The notes: generated by a model not told the origin, from the letters alone. 33,908 bases of DNA from Chloroflexota bacterium (GCA_025935655.1 JAICUV010000003.1:1-33908); one strand, 5' to 3'; counted from the first letter of the stretch, positions 1 through 9,058 are shown. Made by a program: numbers and translations.

Positions 1-192
1 AAGGGCGACGCCCGGACCGCGGCCGTCGTCGCCGCGATCCAGGAGGACGGCTCGATCTGGCTGGGCGGGACGACGTGGCACGGGATGCGTGCGATGCGGC
101 TATCGGTGTCGAACTGGGCCACGACCGAGGCCCACGCCGAGGCGGCGGCGGCCGTCGTGCGCCGGATCGCGGGGGAGATCCCCGCGGGGTGA
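1..192 (+). CDS. PLP-dependent decarboxylase / aspartate aminotransferase-fold protein, C-terminal fragment (truncated by window start)
   Basis: Frame 1 is open from base 1 to TGA 190-192. Translation KGDARTAAVVAAIQEDGSIWLGGTTWHGMRAMRLSVSNWATTEAHAEAAAAVVRRIAGEIPAG resembles the C-terminal W-GGT-W-G--A-R-SV-NW-T pattern of group II PLP decarboxylases. Confidence 0.6.
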   Translation, partial: KGDARTAAVVAAIQEDGSIWLGGTTWHGMRAMRLSVSNWATTEAHAEAAAAVVRRIAGEIPAG

Positions 193-238
193 GCATCGAC
201 GACGGCACGGTGGCCGCGATCGAGATCGCGGCGGCTGG

Positions 239-358
239 GGACGTCGTGTCTGACCCCGTCCGCGCGGCCGCGGACGTCGTGCCCGCTCCCGTGCGCGCGG
301 CGGGGGTTCGCCTCGTCGGGTTCGCCCGGGCCTTCGCCCTCGTCGGGTTCGCCCGGGC
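239..358. repeat. Two adjacent short tandem duplications (33-bp and 27-bp periods)
   Basis: GGACGTCGTGtctgaCCCCGTccGCGCGGC (239-268) and GGACGTCGTGcccgcTCCCGTgcGCGCGGC (272-301); CTCGTCGGGTTCGCCCGGGC occurs exactly at 312-331 and 339-358. Confidence 0.75.
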
Positions 359-711
359 AGCGCTCGAACGGTGGCGTGGGCGCATCCGCTGGCCCGCGCG
401 CAGGGCGATCCGTGGCGGGAGGCGGCCCCCGTGCCATCGTTGGCCCGCCCGATGGGCGCTTGCGGGTTGGCGCGCCACCGTACGACCGCTGGGCGGGGAG
501 GTGGCCGGGGAACGGCTGCGTGGGCGGGCTCGTCGGGGAACCCCAGGGCGCGCGGGGGAGGAACCCTGGCCGGGCGGGCCCCGCGGGCGGACGCGCTGGC
601 CGCGCGGCCCGGGACGTCGCATCGGCCCGGCGCGCGCTGTGCTGTAATGGCCGCCACGCCAGACCCCGAGCACACGCGGGCCGCCGGAGGGCCGCCCGGA
701 ACGGAGGACCC

Positions 712-2046
712 ATGGGCATCAGCGCCGCGCCCGGCATGACGAGCGAGGAGATCGTCGCCCTCTCCCGGGAGCACACCCTGTTCTCGTGGTCCGTCCAGGG
801 GGCGCTCGACCCCATCGCGATCGACCACGCCGAGGGGGTCTACCTCTACACCCCCGAGGGCCGCCGGATCCTCGACTTCAACGCCCAGCTCATGTCCGTG
901 AACATCGGTCACGGGGACCGCCGCGTCATCGACGCGATCACCGAGCAGGCGACCAAGCTCCAGTACGTCCAGCCGGCGTTCGCGACGGAGATCCGCGCCC
1001 GGCTCGGCGCGAAGCTGGCCGAGATCCTGCCCGGGGACATGAACAAGGTGTTCTTCACGCTCGGCGGGGCCGAGGCGATCGAGAACGCGATCAAGCTCGC
1101 CCGCCACCACACGGGCCGCTACAAGCTCCTCGCCCGCTACCGCAGCTACCACGGCGCGACCTTCGGCGCGATGACGCTCACCGGCGACTACCGCCGCTGG
1201 GCGAACGAGCCGGGGCTCGTCGGCGTCGTGCGCTACCCGGACACGCACCGCTGGGGCGAGGCGGAGCCGCGCTCGGCCGACGAGGCGCTCCAGGGCCTCG
1301 AGGACGTGATCAAGTACGAGGGCCCGCACACGATCGCGGCGATCTTCCTCGAGACGATCGTGGGGACGAACGGCATCCTCATCCCGCCGGACGGCTATCT
1401 CAAGGGCGTCCGCGAGCTGTGCGACCGCTACAACATCCTGATGGTCGCGGACGAGGTCATGGCCGGCTTCGGGCGGACCGGGCGCTGGTTCGCCGTGGAC
1501 CACTGGGACGTCGTCCCGGACCTCATGACGATGGCCAAGGGCCTGACGAGCAGCTACCTCCCCCTCGGCGCGGTTGCCATGCGCCAGCACATCGCCGACG
1601 GCCTGGAGCAGAAGATGTTCTATGGCGGGCTGACGTACAGCTCGCACCCGGTGAGCCTCGCCGCGGCCCTGGCCACGATCCGCGTGTACGAGGAGGACGA
1701 CCTCATCGGCAACGCCGCCCGGCTCGACGGCGTGATGCGACGCCATCACGAGGCCCTCGCGGCGAAGCACCCGAGCGTGGGCGCACACCGCAACCTCGGC
1801 CTGTTCGGGATCCTGGACCTCGTCCGGTCGCATGACCCGTGGACGCCGATCACCCCGTTCAACGGCACCTCGGACGAGATGAAGGCGATCGGCAGGTTCC
1901 TGCGCGAGAACGGCGTGTACACGATGATCGCCAACAACTCGATCCACACCAACCCGCCGCTGTGCATCACCGAGGAGCAGCTGGCGGAGGGCTTCGAGGT
2001 CATCGACCGCGCGCTCGACATCGCCGACCAGGCGGTCACGGGCTAG
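712..2046 (+). CDS. Class III (omega-)aminotransferase, PLP-dependent
   Basis: ATG 712 after GGAGGA; 444 aa. Contains VADEVMAGFGRTGRWFAVDHWDVVPDLMTMAKGLTSSYLPLGAVAM, the class III PLP-lysine region, and TLGGAEAIENAIKLAR. Confidence 0.9.
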   Translation: MGISAAPGMTSEEIVALSREHTLFSWSVQGALDPIAIDHAEGVYLYTPEGRRILDFNAQLMSVNIGHGDRRVIDAITEQATKLQYVQPAFATEIRARLGAKLAEILPGDMNKVFFTLGGAEAIENAIKLARHHTGRYKLLARYRSYHGATFGAMTLTGDYRRWANEPGLVGVVRYPDTHRWGEAEPRSADEALQGLEDVIKYEGPHTIAAIFLETIVGTNGILIPPDGYLKGVRELCDRYNILMVADEVMAGFGRTGRWFAVDHWDVVPDLMTMAKGLTSSYLPLGAVAMRQHIADGLEQKMFYGGLTYSSHPVSLAAALATIRVYEEDDLIGNAARLDGVMRRHHEALAAKHPSVGAHRNLGLFGILDLVRSHDPWTPITPFNGTSDEMKAIGRFLRENGVYTMIANNSIHTNPPLCITEEQLAEGFEVIDRALDIADQAVTG

Positions 2047-2082
2047 CGACGAACCCCAGGCGACCGACGGCAGGAGGAGCGC

Positions 2083-3036
2083 GTGTCGGCCGGCACCGAG
2101 CGGAACGAGATCCACCTCCTCGAGCGTGAGCTCGAGCTGGAGCTCCATGCCGCCCAGCCGCGGGTTCCTCGGCTCAAGTGGCGCCGCCCGTTCGCCTTCC
2201 TGCTGATGATCACGCTCGTCCTGTTCCTGTGGGAGGGCGTGAAGTTCCTCGGCGGGACGCCCTGGCACCCGGTGGGCGCCGGGCCCGGCTCGCCGGTCAT
2301 CTGGAACCCGCCGTTCCGCTGGCCGTTCGCCAACGACCTCAACCTCCCGCACGTGTGGAACATCGCCTATGCGATGGGCCAGCCGTTCCAGCGGGGCGCG
2401 GACCAGACGCTGCTCGCCTACCTGGTCGGCGCCGCGTTCTACACGTGGCGCGAGGCGTTCCTGGGCTTCGTGCTCGGCAGCCTGCTGGGGCTCGGGCTCG
2501 CGACCGCGTTCGTCCACTCGCGCCTCGCGGAGCGGGCGTTCGTCCCGTACGTCATCGCGAGCCAGACCATCCCGATCATCGCGCTCGCGCCGCTGATCGT
2601 GTTCGCGCTCGGCCAGGGCGTGCTGGCGGTGGTCGTCATCGCGACGTACCTCACGTTCTTCCCCGTCACGATCGCGATGCTGCGCGGCCTCCGCTCGTTC
2701 GACCCGCGCGCGCTGGAGCTGCTCCGCTCGTACGGGGCCTCGCGCCGGGGCGTGTACACGAAGCTCCGCCTGCCTGCCTCGTATCCCTACCTGTTCACGG
2801 CGCTCAAGATCGCCGCGACCGCCGCCATCGTGGGCGCGATCATCGGCGAGGACACGGGCGCGATCCAGGCCGGCCTGGGCCGCGTCATCACGACCTTCAA
2901 CCAGTACTACGCCACCGGCCCGGAGAAGCTGTGGGCGGCGATCTTCGTCGCGGCGACCCTGGGCATCGTGTTCTTCCTGCTCGTCCGGGTCGCGGAGATC
3001 ATCGCCCTCCGCCGCCGACCGGGCATCGACGCATGA
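2083..3036 (+). CDS. ABC transporter permease (SsuC/TauC-like, BPD_transp_1)
   Basis: GTG start, multiple TM segments, and ELLRSYGASRRGVYTKLRLPASYPYLFTALKIAATAAIVGAIIGE, typical of the EAA loop of nitrate/taurine/HMP-type permeases. Confidence 0.85.
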   Translation: MSAGTERNEIHLLERELELELHAAQPRVPRLKWRRPFAFLLMITLVLFLWEGVKFLGGTPWHPVGAGPGSPVIWNPPFRWPFANDLNLPHVWNIAYAMGQPFQRGADQTLLAYLVGAAFYTWREAFLGFVLGSLLGLGLATAFVHSRLAERAFVPYVIASQTIPIIALAPLIVFALGQGVLAVVVIATYLTFFPVTIAMLRGLRSFDPRALELLRSYGASRRGVYTKLRLPASYPYLFTALKIAATAAIVGAIIGEDTGAIQAGLGRVITTFNQYYATGPEKLWAAIFVAATLGIVFFLLVRVAEIIALRRRPGIDA

Positions 3037-3905
3037 CCACAGGAGCCGACCGCCCAATGACCGGACCCGCCACAGCGCCCGTCGTCCAGATCCGCGGCGT
3101 CGACAAGGTGTTCGCCGGTCGCGACCGCGGCCAGACGGTGGCCCTCCAGGGCATCGACCTCGACATCGCGCCGGGCGAGTTCGTCTCCCTCATTGGCCCG
3201 TCCGGCTGCGGCAAGTCGACGCTGCTGCGCGTCATCGGCGACCTCGTCCAGCCCAGCAAGGGCTCGGTGGAGGTCAATGGCAAGCCGGCGCCCCAGGCGC
3301 GCCGCGACCGCGACTACGGGATGGTCTTCCAGGCGCCGGTGCTGTTCGACTGGCGGAGCGTGGAGGACAACGTCAAGCTCCCGCTCGAGATCCTGGGCAA
3401 GGACAAGGCGTGGCGCAGCGCCCGTGCGAAGGAGATGCTCGAGCTCGTGGAGCTGGGCGACTTCACGAAGCACATGCCGTACCAGCTCTCGGGCGGCATG
3501 CAGCAGCGGGTCGCGATCGCGCGCGCGCTCTCGTTCGAGCCCCGGATCCTGCTGATGGACGAGCCGTTCGGCGCGCTGGACGAGATGACCCGCGAGCGCA
3601 TGAATGACGAGGTGCTCCGGATCTGGGAGCAGACCGGCACGACGGTCGTGTTCGTGACCCACTCGATCCCGGAGGCCGTGTACCTGTCCTCGCGCGTCGT
3701 GGTGATGAGTGCCCGGCCGGGGCGGATCACGAAGGTCGTGGACATCGACCTGCCGCGGCCGCGCAGTGACGCGTCGCGCGAGACGCCGCGCTACTTCGAG
3801 CTGATCACCGAGGTCCGCGAGGCGCTGCGCGCGGGCGGCGGCGAGCTCGACGATTCCGGGGTCCCGTCCGCGGCCCGCACGATGGCCGAGGGCGCGGTCG
3901 GGTGA
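3033..3905 (+). CDS. ABC transporter ATP-binding protein (SsuB/TauB-like)
   Basis: Walker A GPSGCGKST, signature LSGGMQQRVAIARAL, Walker B ILLMDEPFGALD; ATG 3033 overlaps the permease stop (alternative ATG 3057). Confidence 0.93.
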   Translation: MTTGADRPMTGPATAPVVQIRGVDKVFAGRDRGQTVALQGIDLDIAPGEFVSLIGPSGCGKSTLLRVIGDLVQPSKGSVEVNGKPAPQARRDRDYGMVFQAPVLFDWRSVEDNVKLPLEILGKDKAWRSARAKEMLELVELGDFTKHMPYQLSGGMQQRVAIARALSFEPRILLMDEPFGALDEMTRERMNDEVLRIWEQTGTTVVFVTHSIPEAVYLSSRVVVMSARPGRITKVVDIDLPRPRSDASRETPRYFELITEVREALRAGGGELDDSGVPSAARTMAEGAVG

Positions 3906-4765
3906 GCGCCGTCCAGGGCGTCGTGCCCGCCGGAGGGCCGTCCCCGGCCGCCGCGCCGCGCGCGCGCCGGGGCTACGACGTGCGCCGGGCGTTCCGCGAG
4001 TACGTGCCCGCGATCGTGGTGATCGTCGGCGGGCTCGTCCTGTGGGAGCTGTCGATCCGGCTGCTCGGCCTCAACGCGTTCATCCTGCCGGCCCCGTCCG
4101 CGATCTGGGGCGCGCTCGTGGAGAACTGGAACGGGGAGCGGTTCCCGCTGTTCGAGTCCGCCAAGAACACGATCGTCGAGGCGGCGGGCGGGTTCGTCAT
4201 CGGCACGACGGCCGGCGTCGTCGTCGCGTTCCTCGCCGCCCGCTGGTCGGGGATGCGGGCGCTGCTGCTGCCGCTGGCCGTGGCCGCGAACGCGATCCCG
4301 ATCATCGCCTTCGCGCCGCTGTTCAACACGTGGTTCGGGCTCCTCAACCCGCTGTCCAAGATGATGATGGCCGCGGTGCTGTCGTTCTTCCCGGTGATGG
4401 CCAACGTGACCCGCGGCCTGTCCGGCGTGGACCCGGCCGCGCTGGAGCTCATGCGCTCGTACGCGGCGAGCGACGGCGAGATCCTGCGCAAGGTCCGCGT
4501 CCCGAACGCGCTGCCGTACTTCTTCACGGCCCTCAAGCTCGCCTCCACGCTCAGCCTCATCGGCGCGATCGTCGCCGAGTACTTCGGCGGCCAGGGCTCC
4601 GTGCTCGGCCGGATGATCGTCCAGAGCGCGTCCGCGCTGAAGTTCGACATCACCTGGGCCGCGGTCTCCCTGGCGGCGGTGGCTGGCATCGCGTTCTACC
4701 TGCTGATCGCGTTCGTCGAGCGGCTCGCGATCCCGTGGCACTCGTCCGCGCGCAACGACGGCTGA
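3902..4765 (+). CDS. ABC transporter permease (SsuC/TauC-like)
   Basis: GTG start overlaps the ATPase stop (GTGA); ELMRSYAASDGEILRKVRVPNALPYFFTALKLASTLSLIGAIVAEYFGG EAA-loop pattern. Confidence 0.87.
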   Translation: MSAVQGVVPAGGPSPAAAPRARRGYDVRRAFREYVPAIVVIVGGLVLWELSIRLLGLNAFILPAPSAIWGALVENWNGERFPLFESAKNTIVEAAGGFVIGTTAGVVVAFLAARWSGMRALLLPLAVAANAIPIIAFAPLFNTWFGLLNPLSKMMMAAVLSFFPVMANVTRGLSGVDPAALELMRSYAASDGEILRKVRVPNALPYFFTALKLASTLSLIGAIVAEYFGGQGSVLGRMIVQSASALKFDITWAAVSLAAVAGIAFYLLIAFVERLAIPWHSSARNDG

Positions 4766-4919
4766 CCGCGACCGCCGAGCCCGCCGCGTCTCCGGGGCGG
4801 ATCGAGAACGACCGTTCCCACGACGGTCCGGATTCGGTATCGTTCCGCGGACCGCGGCTGCGTGCCGCTGGAGGAGCCGGCGTCCCCACCCCGAGCGGAC
4901 GCCTGAGTAGAGGAGAGGC

Positions 4920-6113
4920 ATGAGGAAGCAGATGCGCGTCCTCGGGCTGGGCATGTTCGCGACGATCCTCGTCGCGGCGTGCAGCGGCTCGACGGCGACC
5001 ACGGCGCCCGCAAGCGAGGCCCCGGCCTCCGCGCCGGCCTCGCAGGCAGCCAGCGAGGCGCCCGCCAGCCCGGCCGCGGCGGCGGCCAAGGTCCGGCTCC
5101 AGCTGCAGTGGGCGCCCCAGGCGCAGTTCGCGGGCTACTTCGCCGCGGCGGCGCAGGGCTACTACAAGGCGGAGAACCTCGAGGTCGACATCCTCGACGG
5201 CGGCCCGACGATCGTCCCCCAGCAGGTCGGCTCCGCGCCCGATGGCCCGGAGTTCACGATCTCGTGGGTCCCGAAGGTGCTCGAGGCGCGCGAGAGCGGC
5301 TCGGACCTCGTGGACATCGCCCAGGTCTTCCAGCGCTCGGGCACCCTGAGCGTGACCTGGAAGGACAGCGGGATCGACGACCCGTGCAAGCTGGCCGGCA
5401 AGAAGGTCGGCGTGTGGGACTTCGGCAACGAGTTCGAGGTCACGGCCGGGCTGTCCTCCGCGTGCGGCCTGACGCAGGGCCTGGAGAACAACGGCGATCC
5501 GGCGACGCAGTACCAGAAGGTCATCCAGGCCTTCGACATGGTCGCGTTCCTGAACAAGGAGATCGACGCCGCCGAGGCGATGATCTACAACGAGTACGCG
5601 CAGGTGCTCGAGGCGACGAACCCGGCGACGGGCGAGCTGTACAAGCCCGAGGACCTCAACATCATCAACTGGAACGACGTGCGCAGCGCGATGCTCCAGG
5701 ACGCGATCTTCGCGCGCGAGGCGTGGCTCAAGGAAGGGACCAACCGTGACATCGCCGTCCGCTTCGTGCGGGCGTCGCTCAAGGGCTGGATCTACTGCCG
5801 CGACAACCCCGCCGACTGCGTGAAGGCCACGACGGACGCGGGCTCGCAGCTGGGCGCCGGCCACCAGGCGTGGATGATGAACGAGATCAACGCGCTGATC
5901 TGGCCGTCGTCCGGCGGCGTGGGCGCGCTCGATCCGATCACGTGGAACCAGACGGTCCAGGTCGCCAAGGGCGCCGGGATCATCAAGCTCGACCCGTCCA
6001 CGAGCGCCTACGACACCTCGATCGTCACCGATGCCTGGAGTGGCATCGAGGGCGACACGAAGGGCGCGGGCTTCACCAAGGGCACCGTCCAGGTCACCCC
6101 GGGCGGCAACTAG
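4920..6113 (+). CDS. ABC transporter substrate-binding lipoprotein, NMT1/THI5-like
   Basis: GGAGAGGC upstream of ATG; lipobox VAAC; VRLQLQWAPQAQFAGYFAAAAQGYYKAENLEVDILDGG is typical of THI5/NMT1 SBPs. Confidence 0.88.
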   Translation: MRKQMRVLGLGMFATILVAACSGSTATTAPASEAPASAPASQAASEAPASPAAAAAKVRLQLQWAPQAQFAGYFAAAAQGYYKAENLEVDILDGGPTIVPQQVGSAPDGPEFTISWVPKVLEARESGSDLVDIAQVFQRSGTLSVTWKDSGIDDPCKLAGKKVGVWDFGNEFEVTAGLSSACGLTQGLENNGDPATQYQKVIQAFDMVAFLNKEIDAAEAMIYNEYAQVLEATNPATGELYKPEDLNIINWNDVRSAMLQDAIFAREAWLKEGTNRDIAVRFVRASLKGWIYCRDNPADCVKATTDAGSQLGAGHQAWMMNEINALIWPSSGGVGALDPITWNQTVQVAKGAGIIKLDPSTSAYDTSIVTDAWSGIEGDTKGAGFTKGTVQVTPGGN

Positions 6114-6139
6114 CCCCACCAGCTCTCCGGAACGACGAC

Positions 6140-6169
6140 GACGGCCGGCCCCGCGAGGGGCCGGCCGTC
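6140..6169. terminator. Strong hairpin following the ABC cassette
   Basis: G-ACGGCCGGCCCC (6140-6152), GCGA (6153-6156), GGGGCCGGCCGT-C (6157-6169): a perfect 13-bp stem with a GNRA-type tetraloop and no T-tract. Confidence 0.75.
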
Positions 6170-6324
6170 TCGATTCCCGGCCGGCCGGACGAGCGCGTGG
6201 CCCGGCGCGTCGCGCCGCCAGATGTCGCGCGCCGGACACGCCGAGCGCCCCCGGGGGCCATACACTCGCGGTCGGTCGGGGGACACGCGCATCGACGGGT
6301 GAGGAGGATCCGGCCATCGGCACG

Positions 6325-8079
6325 ATGAGCGCCTACCGCGGCGTCCTGGGCAACAGCTCCCTCGTCCGGCTGTTCGCCGGCGAGTTCATCTCGGGGATCG
6401 GCGACTGGCTGTACCTCGTCGCCCTGCTGGTCATCGTCTACAACGAGAGCCAGGACCCGCTGCTGCTGGGCATCGTGGGTGCCGCGCGGATCATCCCGTA
6501 CGTGCTCCTGTCGGTGCCCGCCGGGATCATCGTGGACCGGTTCGACCGGCGGCTCGTGCTGCTCGTCACCGACGTGGCCCGCGGCCTGATCATGGTGGCG
6601 CTGACGATCATCGTCGCCAACGACGGACCCCTCCTCGCCGTCGTGGGCCTCGCGATCTTCGCGACCTGCTTCTCGTGCTTCTTCCGCCCGGCGATCGGCG
6701 CCTACATGCCCAGCCTGGTGCGCGACGAGCGCGAGCTCGGCCCGGCGAACAGCCTGTTCGCGACCCTCGGCGAGCTGTCGTTCATCATCGGGCCCGCGCT
6801 CGCGGGGATCATCATCGCGGCCTCCGACCTCACGCTCGCGTTCGCGATCAACGCGGTGACCTTCGCGGTCGTCGCGATCACCCTCGCGACCCTCCCGCCC
6901 GGCCTCCCGGGCAAGCCCGCGGGCGGCGTGAACCCCTCCCTCCCGGTGGACGACGCTGCGCCCGTCGCCGCCACGGAGGACGTCGCCGTCACCGCCGGTG
7001 CCGACGGCCCCGGGGCCGGTGCCGCGGCCGCCGCTCCTGCCGGCGCCGCGGCTGCGACCGACGAGCTGAGCACGCGCGCCCGGATCATGGCGCTCCGCCG
7101 TCCGCTCATGGGCATGATCGCCCTCGACACGACGGCCGGGTTCCTGTTCGGCGGGCTCTCGGTGCTCACCGTCATCATCGCCGTGGACCAGCTCAACGCC
7201 GGCGAGGCCGGCACGGGCTACCTCAACGCAGCCGTCGGCGTCGGCGGGGTCCTGGGAGCGATCGGCTCCGGCGCCATCCTCGCGCGCAAGAGCCTCGCAC
7301 CGGCGATGCTCGGCGGCGCGTTCATCCTCGCTGCCGGCTTCGTGATCCTCGGGTTCTCGACCTCGCTGCCGCCGGCCCTGTTCGCGATGGCGATCATCGC
7401 CGCCGGCTCGCTCGTCGCCGACGTCGTCAGCACGACGGTCTTCCAGCGGATCGTCCCGGACGAGCTGCGAGGCCGCGTGCTCGGCGGGATGCAGTCGATC
7501 ATGACCGGCACGTACGCGGCGGGCTCGCTGCTCCTCCCGGTCCTCGTGACGACGCTCGGCCCGCGGCTGATGCTCCCGATCGGCGGGGTGATCATCATGA
7601 TCGCGGCGTTCATCTCGTTCACGCTGCTCCGGCCGTACCTCACCCGCGAGGACGACGCGGCCGTCGATGCCATCACCCGGGTCAGCCGGCTGCCGCTGTT
7701 CGCCGGCGTGCCGGCCCCGGCCCTGGAGGCCGCCGCCGGCAGGCTGGTCCCCGTCTCGGTCAAGGCCGGGGATGTCGTCGTGCGCCAGGGCGAGCCGTCC
7801 GACCTGTTCTACATCATCGGCTCCGGCCGGTTCGCGGTCGACCAGACCGAGCCCGGGATCGGCGCGACGCACCGCCTGCGCGTCATGGGACCGGACGAGG
7901 TGTTCGGGGAGCTGGGCCTGATGAACGGCACCCCGCGCACCGCGACGGTGACCGCGGAGACGGACGGGACGCTGCTCTCGCTGCCGGGACCCGCGTTCCT
8001 GGAGCTCGTCAGCTCGGCGTCCGGGCTGTCCGGTCGCCTGACCGACCGCTACCGCGGCGTGGGCACCGCCGCCTCGTGA
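6325..8079 (+). CDS. MFS transporter with C-terminal cyclic-nucleotide-binding (CRP-like) domain
   Basis: MFS N-terminus LVRLFAGEFISGIGDWLYLVALLVIVYNES plus about 12 TM. C-terminal RVSRLPLFAGVPAPALEAAAGRLVPVSVKAGDVVVRQGEPSDLFYIIGSGRFAVDQ...GPDEVFGELGLMNGTPRTATVTAETDGTLLSL matches the cNMP-binding fold. Confidence 0.87.
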   Translation: MSAYRGVLGNSSLVRLFAGEFISGIGDWLYLVALLVIVYNESQDPLLLGIVGAARIIPYVLLSVPAGIIVDRFDRRLVLLVTDVARGLIMVALTIIVANDGPLLAVVGLAIFATCFSCFFRPAIGAYMPSLVRDERELGPANSLFATLGELSFIIGPALAGIIIAASDLTLAFAINAVTFAVVAITLATLPPGLPGKPAGGVNPSLPVDDAAPVAATEDVAVTAGADGPGAGAAAAAPAGAAAATDELSTRARIMALRRPLMGMIALDTTAGFLFGGLSVLTVIIAVDQLNAGEAGTGYLNAAVGVGGVLGAIGSGAILARKSLAPAMLGGAFILAAGFVILGFSTSLPPALFAMAIIAAGSLVADVVSTTVFQRIVPDELRGRVLGGMQSIMTGTYAAGSLLLPVLVTTLGPRLMLPIGGVIIMIAAFISFTLLRPYLTREDDAAVDAITRVSRLPLFAGVPAPALEAAAGRLVPVSVKAGDVVVRQGEPSDLFYIIGSGRFAVDQTEPGIGATHRLRVMGPDEVFGELGLMNGTPRTATVTAETDGTLLSLPGPAFLELVSSASGLSGRLTDRYRGVGTAAS

Positions 8080-8091
8080 CGGGGCCCGTCA
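8077..8091. terminator. Palindrome spanning two convergent stop codons
   Basis: TGACGGG-G-CCCGTCA; TGA 8077-8079 ends the MFS gene and TCA 8089-8091 is the reverse-strand stop of the lipoprotein gene. Confidence 0.5.
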
Positions 8092-8910
8092 GGGCTTCGA
8101 GATCGTGATGTCCCGCCCCCAGCGCGAGTAGCTCAGCTCGAGGTCGATGGACACGGCCTGCAGCTGCCCGCTGACGCGCCCCGTGCCGTCCATGTTCCAC
8201 GTCCCGCGCACCGGGCGGCCGTCGGCGGTGACGACGAGCGTCAGCTTGGTCTTGCGGACGGTCTCGGCGGTGAGGTTGCGCGCCGGGATGAGCAGCGGGT
8301 GCATGTACATGCCGGTCGTCTCCACGAGGTAGTGGCCGGGCTCGCCCTTGACCTCGCCGAGGTACTGGACGTGGCCTCCCGCACGCAGCCCCGCGAACGG
8401 GTCCACCATCTCGGCCGGCGTCGCGCCCTTGACGGCCTTCCACGGATCCGCGTCGAACCGGAACCAGTCCGTGGTGCCGACGCGCCGGTACGCGGTGCGG
8501 GCGCGACCGCTCCGCGGGAAGTCGACCGTCGCCGTGAGCGCGGCGTCCGGGCCATCGATGTCGAGGGTGCCCTTCACGTCGAGGATGTCCGTGGTGTGGC
8601 GGGAGACGCCCTTGAACGTGACCCGGAACGACCGGTCGGTGTCGGCTGCGAACGCGCGCACGTTCGCGAGGACCGACAGCGCGGTGGCCGCGGCGGACGA
8701 CACGTCGGGCGTCGCGGAGGCGGCGGGTTCACCCGACGCCGCGGCGGCCGATGGCGCAGGCGCGGCGGGCGTCGGGGTCGCCAGGATCCCGCTGGGCAGG
8801 GGCGGCAGGGCCGTGGGGGCGCACGCGGCGACGACGACTGCCAGCGCGACAACGAGCGCGACAACGGGCGCGACCGCGGACACCGGGGCGGCATGGCGCA
8901 GGCCTGACAT
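8089..8910 (-). CDS. LppX/LprAFG-like lipoprotein, function unknown
   Basis: ATG at 8910 with upstream GGGGGAG; lipobox VVAACAPT, Ala/Pro/Ser linker, then an ~200-aa beta-rich domain (VKGTLDIDGPDAALTATVDF...). Confidence 0.65.
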   Translation of the reverse strand: MSGLRHAAPVSAVAPVVALVVALAVVVAACAPTALPPLPSGILATPTPAAPAPSAAAASGEPAASATPDVSSAAATALSVLANVRAFAADTDRSFRVTFKGVSRHTTDILDVKGTLDIDGPDAALTATVDFPRSGRARTAYRRVGTTDWFRFDADPWKAVKGATPAEMVDPFAGLRAGGHVQYLGEVKGEPGHYLVETTGMYMHPLLIPARNLTAETVRKTKLTLVVTADGRPVRGTWNMDGTGRVSGQLQAVSIDLELSYSRWGRDITISKP

Positions 8911-9058
8911 CGGCTCCCCCTGTACGGCGGGCGGCGTCGAGTGCCCGCTGCCGACGAGCCTACCCGGCCGGCGTGCGGCGTGCGCGGATGCAGACGAACG
9001 CGGACGATGGCCCGTGGACACGCGCGAGCCCGCCGCCCCGTGGCATCCTTCGCGCCGG

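Noticed and set aside
100-3057. 985-aa minus-strand ORF opposite the aminotransferase and permease
   Set aside because: Arg/Glu/Asp/Val/His-rich composition typical of antisense frames in high-GC coding DNA; the plus strand carries recognisable domains.
4766-4919. TPP riboswitch upstream of the THI5-like SBP
   Set aside because: The conserved CUGAGA and ACCUGA...GGAUAAUGCCAGCG-like core elements are absent; CCTGAG near 4900 is isolated.
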